In this document: positions 16,412 through 24,454 of the stretch, piece by piece
Numbering within the stretch: position 1 is the first letter of the stretch
How the letters are laid out: the number at the start of each line of letters is the position of its first letter
From: Limosilactobacillus fastidiosus
Lineage (GTDB): Bacteria; Bacillota; Bacilli; Lactobacillales; Lactobacillaceae
Direction of reading: 5' to 3'
Assembly (NCBI RefSeq): GCF_014145505.1
Contig: NZ_JACIUZ010000025.1
Span: forward strand, 1 to 64,000
DNA length: 64,000 bases
Made by a program: the position numbers and the translations under genes
Notes under the pieces: model-generated
Seen by the model: the letters and a program-made list of their open reading frames with translations, nothing else
What the model was told of the DNA's origin: nothing
Databases searched by the model: none

Positions 16412-16441
16412 AACCCGACACCTCAAATGAAGTGCCGGGTT
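16412..16441 (-). terminator. Strong hairpin, probable minus-strand terminator
   Basis: AACCCGGCAC pairs with GTGTCGGGTT (one wobble), followed on the minus strand by TCTCATTTATTTTT. A TGCTATACT extended -10 lies on the minus strand near 16478, so a very short transcript may end here. The preceding GTGGGACAAAAT is shared in style with the element at 11899. Confidence 0.55.
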
Positions 16442-16523
16442 ATTTTGTCCCACTCTGAATTAACTTGTAATCAGTATAGCATACTTTTATCGGTGCAATT
16501 TATCGTGATTTTGCACTGATAAT

Positions 16524-16717
16524 AAAAAAGAGTCTTCATTGCGAAGACCCTCTAGAAGAATACAAGCAGATAAGCTAGTTACTTCTTATCCTTTTGTACT
16601 TCAAAATCCGTTTTAACTTGTGGGGCGTTCTCGTCCTCGCCGTCCTAGTCTACTTACTTCTTAAGTAGTCATTTCAGCCAATCAGCAGTGGAGGCAAGCA
16701 TCCCAACTACTGGTTGG
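16524..16717 (-). ncRNA. Candidate small RNA, possibly a decayed Fst-type toxin locus
   Basis: On the minus strand a TATAAT (16723-16728) is followed by about 190 nt ending in a strong terminator: AGGGTCTTC / GAAGACTCT then six T (16524-16553). One minus frame reads QPVVGMLASTADWLK, stop, LLKK, stop, VD, stop, then DGEDENAPQVKTDFEVQKDK and a final stop. The hydrophobic-then-charged order resembles Fst-family toxins but has three internal stops. A clear -35 is lacking. It could be an RNA gene, a dead type I toxin, or chance. Confidence 0.35.
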
Positions 16718-16719
16718 CT
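16676..16719 (+). terminator. Plus-strand hairpin opposite the candidate RNA
   Basis: AGCCAATCAG pairs with CTGGTTGGCT (one G-U), followed by TTTTATTAT. It overlaps the 5' end of the minus-strand candidate RNA, an arrangement that would suit converging transcripts. Confidence 0.4.
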
Positions 16720-16923
16720 TTTATTATACAACAAAAATTCCTAGTGGTTATTACAGATTGTGCAACTACCACTATAAACCATTATTATTTTACTCAAAAT
16801 CCGAGAATTTCTGAAAGATCCCGAGAAATCACGTAATAAATTCCCCATGTTAAGAAGAATTATGGATTTTAGAAATAGTACACCTTCTTGACACAAAAAA
16901 GAAGATTTTAGCTCGTATTAAAT

Positions 16924-17430
16924 TTAAACTGAGAGATCAAATCGTCTACCCAGAATAACCAAATCACGTTGAATACCGTCTAATTCAGCCACCCGTGGTA
17001 ACTTCCCCCACTCTTCAAAGCCGAATTCCCTAAAGAGTTTTAAACTAGGGATATTATGGCCAAAAACATAAGCAACAATCGCTGAAATTTTTAATTGGGG
17101 TAACTGACTAATTACGAATTCTATGGCTTGTCGACCGATTCCTTGATGTCGGACATTTTGGTCAATATAAATTGCAATTTCACTTGTATGCTCATAGGCT
17201 GGTCGTCCATAAAATGGCTCCAGACCGACCCAACCAATCATCTGTCCTTCATCATTTTCAATTTTCCATAAAGGATGAGTAGGAGTAAAAGATGCAAACC
17301 ATTCTTCGCGTTGTTCCACATTCACAGAATCTAAATCAGCAGTTGCAAGCCGAGAAGGAATAATTTGATTATATATTTTTACAATTTGCGGTAAATCTTT
17401 ATGTGCCGCTTTTTTAAATTGGATATTCAT
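16924..17430 (-). CDS. GNAT acetyltransferase, phosphinothricin acetyltransferase-like
   Basis: A 168-residue protein with family features IYNQIIPSRLATADL near residue 20, IGWVGLEPFYGRPAYEHTSE (strands β4-β5), the CoA loop NVRHQGIGRQAIEF, and NIPSLKLFREFGFEEWG. Homologues (Pat, MnaT, YncA) acetylate amino groups of methionine derivatives, L-amino acids or phosphinothricin. The natural substrate is not known. It is a single gene between hairpin-rich intergenic regions. Confidence 0.88.
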   Translation of the reverse strand: MNIQFKKAAHKDLPQIVKIYNQIIPSRLATADLDSVNVEQREEWFASFTPTHPLWKIENDEGQMIGWVGLEPFYGRPAYEHTSEIAIYIDQNVRHQGIGRQAIEFVISQLPQLKISAIVAYVFGHNIPSLKLFREFGFEEWGKLPRVAELDGIQRDLVILGRRFDLSV

Positions 17431-17576
17431 CTAACTAGGGCCTCTTTAATTAAATTTATATTTATTATAGAGGCTTTTAACTTTATTAAATACGGAATTT
17501 AATGCTTTAAAGTTATGATCATTAATCGTCCGTCATTGCTTCCTTGGACAGCAAACCCTGTTTTCAATATTCTCCG

Positions 17577-17672
17577 TTAAGATTCCCTAACGGCACGCAA
17601 AGTAGTGTTAATTACCATCTCTTCATTAAAATCAGGCAACTTTACAATCATGATCAACACAATAATTGGGGG
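17577..17672 (-). pseudogene. Apparent remnant of a family 2 glycosyltransferase
   Basis: A short open minus frame reads PPIIVLIMIVKLPDFNEEMV then INTTLRAVRES and stops at 17577-17579. LPDFNEEMVINTTLRAV closely resembles the N-terminal GT2 motif (IPaYNEExxIxxTLxSl). Past the stop the same frame contains AVQGSNDGR, which recalls the VVDDGSxDxT motif. The rest of a GT2 gene is missing, since only about 150 bp remain before the acetyltransferase. It is called by eye on a short match. Confidence 0.35.
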
Positions 17673-17681
17673 AAATAAATA

Positions 17682-17715
17682 AGCAGCTTGCGCCAAAGTT
17701 CAGGCACGAGCTGCT
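17682..17715 (-). terminator. Terminator after the adhesin gene
   Basis: On the minus strand AGCAGCTCGTGCC pairs with GGCGCAAGCTGCT (two mismatches), followed by TATTTATTT. It is nearly the same element as the one at 28112-28147. Confidence 0.7.
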
Positions 17716-17774
17716 CAATTGAAATTTATTTAATTTTTCTATTAGTACTGTTTGACGAAGAACCTTTCATTCTA

Positions 17775-20700
17775 CTAATTATCCTGCTTTTTTTGCTTCT
17801 TAGTTCCTGCTAACCCTAGAAGGCTGCCTATGCTTGCAATTAATAATCCAAGCATACCTTCAACAGGTGTATTAGCTTGGCCAGTTTGTGGTAAGCGCTT
17901 CTCGTTATTTTTATTATTTGAATCAATAGCCACTTGATCCTTACCACTAGTATTAGAATTATTTATTACAGGTTGACCAGAAACGGTAGAAGTTGAGCTG
18001 GTGCTTGATGAAGCACTTGAACTTGGTTCTGAAGCTGAACTAGAACTAGCACTTGATGAAGAACCTGAACTTGGTTCTGAACCTGGATTCTCAGAATCAA
18101 TAGCAGCTTGCGCCTCAGATGCTGCGGTACTTGCTTCACTATCAAAGTTAGCAACATCAACGGCAGCACTGGCGGCCAATTCAGCTGAAGTTTTAGCTTT
18201 TTCTTCATCTACAAGCGCTTCACTTGCAGCAGCACTAGCAGCTTGGGCAGCACTACTTGCTTCACTTGCAGCACTGGCAGCTTGACTTGCCAGGCTTACT
18301 GCTAGAGATGCGTTGCTTGCTTTTGCGGCACTATCAGCTTGACTTGCTAAGTCCATAGCAGTACTTGCGTGTTCACTAGCAATACTGTTTTGTGCACTAG
18401 CAGTAGACTTTTGAATTACGGCAGCACTAGCGGCACTTGATGAAGTTTGGGCAGCGCTACTTGCAACAGCTGCTGCTGACTTCGCAGCACTAGCGGCACT
18501 ATTAGCCTTTTTAGCAGCACTGGCCACTCCACTATTAGTTGGATGCGCACTGGCTAAACTGGTGACATCAGTTGCTTTACTTTGAACAGCATTGGCCTGA
18601 CTAGTTGCAGTACTTGAAAGATCAGCCGCACTCTGACTATAACTGCCTGCGGCACTGGCAGCACTAGCAGCAGCTGATTCATCAGAAGTTGCATTAGTAT
18701 GAGAAACAGCAGCTTCGCTAGCAGAAGAACTTGCGTGGCTGGCAGCGATTTCACCTACAATGGCTTCACTGGCTTCACTCTTAGCTACTTTGGCACTGCT
18801 ACTTGCCTGACTTGCAATCTCAGCCATTGAACTTGCGGCACTGGCAGCTTGGCTTGCAATGCTTGCAGCACTGCTTGCTTTTCTTGCAGCAGCTCGAGCG
18901 GCACTTTCCGCAGTACTAGCATCCTTAGCCGCACTCCTGGCTTGGGAAGCAGCGGTACTTGCAGCTGAAATATCACCAGTGTTAAACGCAGAATCTGCTT
19001 CACTCTTAGCAGCATTAGCAACACTAGCAGCGCTCTCAGCGATCACATCCGCTGATTTTGCATCTTCATAAGCCTGACTTGCAACGCTACTTGCTGAAGC
19101 CGCATTAGATTTAGCTACACTAGCGGCACTAGCGGCACTACTTGCCTTCTTAGCAGAACTATTGGCAACTACTGCAGCACTTGAAACTAATGAGTTAGTT
19201 GGATGAGCTGAAGCCATTGAAGCTACCTCACTGGCTGTTTCACTAGCATTCGTGGAATCACTAGCAGCCGACTTAGTAGAGTCTGTTGTTGAACTCGTTG
19301 CATTGGATGCAGCAGTTGATGCAACTGCTGCTGATTTTGCGTAATCATTAACTTTAATCGAAGATGAATTAGCGGCACTGGCTGCACCACTTGCTAATGA
19401 ATCTGCAGTTGTTACCGCCGTTAAATCAGCAATTGCGGCACTCTTAGCTTCACTTGCTTGACTTTCAAAGTTCATAGCAGAAGCGGAGTAACTATCAAGA
19501 TCACCAATTAACTTCTTAGCTTTTTCTTCATCTACAAGCGCTTGACTAGCGGCACTTGAAGCAATGACTTCGGCACTTTGCGCGGCACTCTTAGCAGCAC
19601 TGGCAATAGTAGCTAAGCTTTCAGCTGCACTAGCATTGCTTGCCTTATAAGCACTATCAGCGGCACTGGCGGCGCTGTTTGCAAGTTTTGCTTGTTCACT
19701 AGCAACATGGTCTTGATCAGCAGCAATTGATTTTTGAACTGCAGCGTCTGAATTTGCGGCACTTACTTCAGCTGCAACACTACCTGCACTACTTGCGGCT
19801 TCACTAGCTGATTTAGCTGCACTACTTGCGGCAGACGCTGCGCTTGATACGACCTCATTATCTGGATACTCGCTTGCCATTGAAGCTACTTGATCCGCAA
19901 TAGCTTTAGTATCTTCAGCAGTGTGGCCGACTTGAGTTGATGCGCTATTTGCATGACTATTGTAGTCTCTAGCAACACTGGCGGCACTACTTGCAACAAC
20001 CTCATACGAGTTAACAGCTGTTGAAGCCGTGTCAGCTTCCTTAGCATCTTCACTAGCTTGGCTAGCAGCAATTTCCCCTCTGATGGCTTCACTGGCTTCA
20101 CTCTTAGCTTCACTTGCGTGGTTCAAAGCAGTTGAAGTTGCAGTTTCATAAGAAGTTGCATCTTGAGCAGCACTTGAGGCAATTGAATTTGCTTGACTAG
20201 CAGCAACCCTGGCCGCGTTAGCCTCACTTGAGACTTTGGCTGCAGCTGAATTTGCGGCACTAGCAACAGCGGCGGCACTACTTGCGGCACTTACATTACC
20301 TTCTTTGGCAAAACTTGCAGCATCACTAGCAGCGCTGGCAGCTTTAGCAGCGGCACTACTTGCGACATCAGCGGCACTACTTGCAACTGAATTTTGAATA
20401 GTTGCGCTACTTGCAGCATCACTTGCAACAGTTGCAGCACTTGAAGCTTTAGCTGCGGCACTGCTTGCAGCATTAGCGGCACTACTTGCCTTAACTGATG
20501 CACTTGAAACTAATGAGTTAGTTGGGTGTGCACTGGCCATTGAAGCTACATCATCTGCGGTACTCTTGGTTGCTTTTGAATTATCGGCAGCACTTGACGC
20601 AGTATCAGAAACTTGGCTACTTGTATCATTAGCTTGAGCTGCACTTGATGAAGTGGCAGTTGAAGCAATAGCAGTACTTGCTGCACTTGATTGTGCTTGG

Positions 20701-23700
20701 CTAGCTTGGTTATTAGCATTACTTGCATAGCTTTCTGCTAAAATTGCTTGATCTGCATCGCTAGCTGCTACCGAAGCAGTTACAGCAGCAACCTTTGCAT
20801 CGCTAGCATATTTATCAGCAGCACTAGCAGCATTGGCGGCACTTTCAGAAGTCTTCTTAGCGTCTGCTAACAAACCAGCGGCACTACTTGCGGCTGTACT
20901 TGCAGCTAGACTTGCAGCACTGGCGGTACTAGCAGCAGATTGAGCCTTGGCAATATTACCTAAAGCAGCATAACTACTTGCAGCATCGTTAGCACTACTT
21001 GCAGCACTGGCGGCACTACTTGCATTAGTAGCTGCGCTACTTGCGGCTGCAGTTAATGAATCAGCAGTTGAGGCTAAATCTTTAGCTGTTTGGGCTTGAA
21101 CAGCAGCATTACTTGCGGCTGTACTTGAAACGGCAGCTAAACTCTTAGCAGCACTGGCGGCACTTACAACAATTGGATTATCTGAGTAAGAAGTAAGATC
21201 GGTAGCTAATGAGGCAGCTTGACTGGCAGCACTAGCTGAGTATGAACCTGCTTGAGTTGCGCTTGAGTCTGCCGCGCTACTTGCCGTCTTAATATCTGTG
21301 GCAGCACTATTAATATTAGTTTGAGTTTGATCAGTAGTTGCTTTGTCGCTAACTGCTCCTGAATTTGCTTGACTAGCAGCTAAACTGGCAGCACTAGCTT
21401 GTTCAACATTCGTTTGAGCTGCACTTAAGTAGTCCACAATTTTGTTTGCTTCACTGGTAAGTGAAGTTTGAGCACTTGCAATTGAAGCTAATGCTGCATT
21501 AGCAGTTGACTGAGCTAAGCTTGCAGCATTTGCGGCACTTTGAGCAGCACTCTTAGCTTGGGACGCAATAACTGCTTGGGCAGCGGCTTGGGAGGCAGCA
21601 CTACTTGCAGCCGAAGTGTCACCATTTGCTTTAGCAGTATCTACAAGAGCAGCATAACTAGCTGCGCTACTTGCTGCTTGGGAGGCAGTACTACTTGCAG
21701 CGGCAGCACTCGCTGTCTCTTTTGCAGCAGTTGCAGCAGCTGAACTGGCAAGATCAGTAGCTCCACTAATTACCTTGGCATAGCTATCTGCATTAGATTT
21801 AGCTGTTGTAGCTTTGGTTAAATTGTCAGCTACTACTCTATTCTCCGCATTTGCACTTGATAAATTAGTGAGACTATTTAAATCATCTGCAGCACTATTA
21901 ACTTCATTATTTGCACTAGACAAGTTATCCTTTGCATTTGAAGCTGCTGTACTTGCAACATCTTGAGCAGATTGTGCAGAACTAGTTGCACTTGATGCAG
22001 TAGTAGAATCAACAGCAGCACTTGAAGCATCACTTGAAGCTGCTTCTGACTTAAGATCAATGTAGGCAGATGCTGCGCTGGCATAAGCTAAATCAATATC
22101 AGCAACTGCTTGTTGAGCTCTTTGCGCATCAGATTCAGCACTTGAAGCTGCAAGCTGAGCGGCAGCAGCACTACTGGTTACTGCATTTACCTCACTAGCA
22201 TAAGATGCTAGCTGTTGAGGCAGAGTTGCCATGGAGCTATATAAAACAGGATAAAAAACTGATTCCAGTGCGGCCGTTGTATCAGGGGCCGCTTTATACA
22301 TTTGATTTGCCGTATTAACATCCTTAGCAAGAGCATTCGCAGCGTTTGTAATAGCACCATTACCTTTATTATTTCCTGTTACCCTTGTTGCCTTTGCAAC
22401 ACTACTTGAAGCGGCATCAATTTTTGTTCCTTGACTGGGAACATCGCTAGTTGCATTAGATGAAATACTATATGCACTACTTGCTGCATTAGCATAAGAG
22501 GCTAATTGATCTGGATACTGATCAACTAATTGACTAATTGCATTACTTTTAGTAGCTACTGAAGCGGTAGCACTAGAAGCAGCAATTTGAGCACTACTTG
22601 CAGCACTTGCAGCACTTGTAATTGTTTCCTTAGCAGCTGCCACTTGGACTTCGAAGAGCAGGATTTGCGCAGCGGCTAACCCTTCCTTCTTTGCAAATAC
22701 GCTTGCAGCTTCACCAATTCCTGCAAGTGCACTTGCTTGATTAGCAATACTTTGGGCTACCCCAATTGGGCTTGAAGTGCTAGTTTTATCAAGAATTGGT
22801 ACCAAATTATTAATTTGATTATTAATATTTGCAAAATCAGTATTACTGCTTGCAGCGGCACTCAAACTTGCAGCCGCCTCACTAGTATTATTTTGGCTTA
22901 AAGCTTCAATAGCTGCAGTTAAATCACTAGCCTTTTGAGCTGCTGCACTGGTAGCACTATGCATAGCACTTTCATCAATAGCTGCATAACTTAACTGTGC
23001 GGCTGTTTCACGAGCTGAACTGGCAACATTTGAGAGACCTACAGCTAAACTGGCAACGCTGTCGGCTACACTAGACAAAGAATCTACCTTAGTTTCCACA
23101 GGCTTTATATTACTAGTGGAAGTACCAATCGGATATCCAGAAACTGTAATACCGTTTGGATAGCTTCTACTGTAGCTGCTCAATTCATTAGCTACTGAAG
23201 TTGCTAATGGTGCATTACTGGTGGCCACACTTGCGATAGAATTTAGAGCAGTAGCTGTTTCACTAATAATATCTGCCGTTAAACTAGTTGCAGTACTTGC
23301 TGCTGAGAGATACTGACTTTGCGCATTTTGGACAAAGCTAATAGTATCTTTTGCGTAACTCGCAACTGAAGCCATCGCACTATCAAGACTTGCACTTAAA
23401 CTTTGTGCCAAACTCGCTTTTGAATCTGCATTTGTCTCATTATCATATTTAGCAACGGCACTGGCAATACTTGTAGCGAGGCTACTTGCACTACTTGCTG
23501 CTGCAGCTGCACTTGCCAATGAATTATTAATATAATCTGCAATTGTTATTGGATTTCCGTCGTCGTCTTCACTTTCATTATAAAGATCGGCTAAAGACGC
23601 CATATCATCTTGAACCGCATCAGGTGGAAATCCGGTTAAAGTATAGCTTGAATCTGGTCTAATCGTAGGAATTGAGTTTGTAATTTGTTGATCAAAACTA

Positions 23701-24422
23701 GAAATTGAATTAGCTACACTAGCAGCATTAGACAATGCAGTCGTAGCACTAGATAAATCTGCTTGATTTGCAAGACTTGTAGCAATTGATGCCATTGAAT
23801 TAGCATTATCAACATATTGTGAAAAATCAGTCGCATTAGTTTCAGCTTTTGATTCACCTAATTGAGCAAGTGCTGCTGAATTATCAGCTCCAGTTGCAAG
23901 GAAACTAGCCGTATCTAACTTTAATGAAGTAGTTTGTGTAGCAACTTTATTTTCTGCTTGCTTATTATCGCTAGATCCTTGACTATCTACATAATCAGTT
24001 GCCTTAGCGGAAGTAATTTCCGCACTACTATTCTTAGTTTCTTCGCTATAAACTAATTCATTTGCATGACTGCTTTCACTAATAGAAGGCGCTGATTGGC
24101 TAAGTGCATCTGCGCTGGCTGTACTTTCTTGGTCTACAGTTGATTCACTTGCACTTTGGGGTGTAACAGCTTCACTAGCAACAGTAGCTTCATTATCATG
24201 TGAAATTTGATTAAGTACATGCGTCTTACTAGCCAATTCACCAACTTTATCTAGCGTAGCCTGATCCACAGAGGCCGATTCTGGTTCTTTGATTTCATCT
24301 GCGTGTACTAGATCATTACTATTTGGCAAAAAGAAGAAAGAACCAATTACGACGCTAACTACCCCAATAGATAATTTACGTAAAGAGAAAACCTCTTTTT
24401 TTTGAATATCCTTTCTAGACAT
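17775..24422 (-). CDS. Ala/Ser-rich LPXTG adhesin (serine-rich repeat protein-like)
   Basis: A giant 2215-residue surface protein. Residues 1-41 are a YSIRK-like signal peptide (FSLRKLSIGVVSVVIG, cleavage near VHA/DE). Residues about 42-850 are a Ser/Ala/Thr-rich region with some unique segments. From about 858 to 2090 there are roughly 220-residue repeats whose heads resemble ASMASAHPTNSLVSSA, at about residues 1079, 1300, 1520, 1741 and 1961. Residues about 2105-2150 are a Ser-rich wall spacer, and LPQTG at 2177-2181 is followed by a membrane helix and KKQKKQDN. Repeats are predicted helical by their AxxASxA spacing. Two glycosyltransferase genes lie upstream in the same transcript and probably glycosylate its Ser residues. 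SD AGGAGG precedes ATG. Confidence 0.88.
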   Translation of the reverse strand: MSRKDIQKKEVFSLRKLSIGVVSVVIGSFFFLPNSNDLVHADEIKEPESASVDQATLDKVGELASKTHVLNQISHDNEATVASEAVTPQSASESTVDQESTASADALSQSAPSISESSHANELVYSEETKNSSAEITSAKATDYVDSQGSSDNKQAENKVATQTTSLKLDTASFLATGADNSAALAQLGESKAETNATDFSQYVDNANSMASIATSLANQADLSSATTALSNAASVANSISSFDQQITNSIPTIRPDSSYTLTGFPPDAVQDDMASLADLYNESEDDDGNPITIADYINNSLASAAAAASSASSLATSIASAVAKYDNETNADSKASLAQSLSASLDSAMASVASYAKDTISFVQNAQSQYLSAASTATSLTADIISETATALNSIASVATSNAPLATSVANELSSYSRSYPNGITVSGYPIGTSTSNIKPVETKVDSLSSVADSVASLAVGLSNVASSARETAAQLSYAAIDESAMHSATSAAAQKASDLTAAIEALSQNNTSEAAASLSAAASSNTDFANINNQINNLVPILDKTSTSSPIGVAQSIANQASALAGIGEAASVFAKKEGLAAAQILLFEVQVAAAKETITSAASAASSAQIAASSATASVATKSNAISQLVDQYPDQLASYANAASSAYSISSNATSDVPSQGTKIDAASSSVAKATRVTGNNKGNGAITNAANALAKDVNTANQMYKAAPDTTAALESVFYPVLYSSMATLPQQLASYASEVNAVTSSAAAAQLAASSAESDAQRAQQAVADIDLAYASAASAYIDLKSEAASSDASSAAVDSTTASSATSSAQSAQDVASTAASNAKDNLSSANNEVNSAADDLNSLTNLSSANAENRVVADNLTKATTAKSNADSYAKVISGATDLASSAAATAAKETASAAAASSTASQAASSAASYAALVDTAKANGDTSAASSAASQAAAQAVIASQAKSAAQSAANAASLAQSTANAALASIASAQTSLTSEANKIVDYLSAAQTNVEQASAASLAASQANSGAVSDKATTDQTQTNINSAATDIKTASSAADSSATQAGSYSASAASQAASLATDLTSYSDNPIVVSAASAAKSLAAVSSTAASNAAVQAQTAKDLASTADSLTAAASSAATNASSAASAASSANDAASSYAALGNIAKAQSAASTASAASLAASTAASSAAGLLADAKKTSESAANAASAADKYASDAKVAAVTASVAASDADQAILAESYASNANNQASQAQSSAASTAIASTATSSSAAQANDTSSQVSDTASSAADNSKATKSTADDVASMASAHPTNSLVSSASVKASSAANAASSAAAKASSAATVASDAASSATIQNSVASSAADVASSAAAKAASAASDAASFAKEGNVSAASSAAAVASAANSAAAKVSSEANAARVAASQANSIASSAAQDATSYETATSTALNHASEAKSEASEAIRGEIAASQASEDAKEADTASTAVNSYEVVASSAASVARDYNSHANSASTQVGHTAEDTKAIADQVASMASEYPDNEVVSSAASAASSAAKSASEAASSAGSVAAEVSAANSDAAVQKSIAADQDHVASEQAKLANSAASAADSAYKASNASAAESLATIASAAKSAAQSAEVIASSAASQALVDEEKAKKLIGDLDSYSASAMNFESQASEAKSAAIADLTAVTTADSLASGAASAANSSSIKVNDYAKSAAVASTAASNATSSTTDSTKSAASDSTNASETASEVASMASAHPTNSLVSSAAVVANSSAKKASSAASAASVAKSNAASASSVASQAYEDAKSADVIAESAASVANAAKSEADSAFNTGDISAASTAASQARSAAKDASTAESAARAAARKASSAASIASQAASAASSMAEIASQASSSAKVAKSEASEAIVGEIAASHASSSASEAAVSHTNATSDESAAASAASAAGSYSQSAADLSSTATSQANAVQSKATDVTSLASAHPTNSGVASAAKKANSAASAAKSAAAVASSAAQTSSSAASAAVIQKSTASAQNSIASEHASTAMDLASQADSAAKASNASLAVSLASQAASAASEASSAAQAASAAASEALVDEEKAKTSAELAASAAVDVANFDSEASTAASEAQAAIDSENPGSEPSSGSSSSASSSSASEPSSSASSSTSSTSTVSGQPVINNSNTSGKDQVAIDSNNKNNEKRLPQTGQANTPVEGMLGLLIASIGSLLGLAGTKKQKKQDN
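17970..21850 (-). repeat. About 660-bp tandem coding repeats inside the adhesin gene
   Basis: Repeat heads lie near 18541, 19201, 19864, 20524 and 21186, with a weaker one near 21850, a 660-664 bp period. The four C-terminal copies alternate in two types. B types contain KEGNVSAAS or NTGDISAAS and end EAI(R/V)GEIAAS. A types contain KASNAS and end ALVDEEKAK. This implies duplication of a 1.32-kb pair. Confidence 0.75.
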
Positions 24423-24454
24423 TAAAATTCCTCCTGTCTTTAATATTAAAATAC

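Larger units (their letters stand above)
16196..16923. other. Gene-poor 728-bp interval rich in hairpins
   Basis: No full gene was found. The interval holds the hairpin at 16412-16441, the inverted repeat TTATCGGTGCAA / TTGCACTGATAA (16488-16499, 16511-16522), the terminator at 16524-16553, the candidate RNA at 16524-16717, and the plus-strand hairpin at 16676-16719. AAAATCCGAGAA occurs twice, near 16254 and 16797. 16740-16920 looks featureless apart from a weak AGTGG/CCACT pairing. Confidence 0.5.
17431..17774. other. 344-bp interval after the adhesin gene
   Basis: It contains the adhesin terminator hairpin (17682-17715), the GT2 remnant and a small CCGTTA / TAACGG hairpin (17574-17592). 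It is the probable promoter region of the acetyltransferase. No intact gene was seen. Confidence 0.5.

Noticed and set aside
16524-16740. 6S RNA, RNase P RNA, SRP RNA or tmRNA as identity of the candidate RNA
   Set aside because: None of the conserved cores of these RNAs could be found, and the ends do not pair as in 6S RNA.
18001-21743. Many Ala/Leu/Gln-rich ORFs on both strands inside the adhesin gene
   Set aside because: They are out-of-frame readings of the low-complexity Ala/Ser repeats, with no ribosome sites.
17775-24422. Reading the adhesin Ser/Ala repeats as a CRISPR array or satellite DNA
   Set aside because: The repeat period is 660 bp with one open frame of 2215 codons, a signal peptide and an LPQTG anchor.
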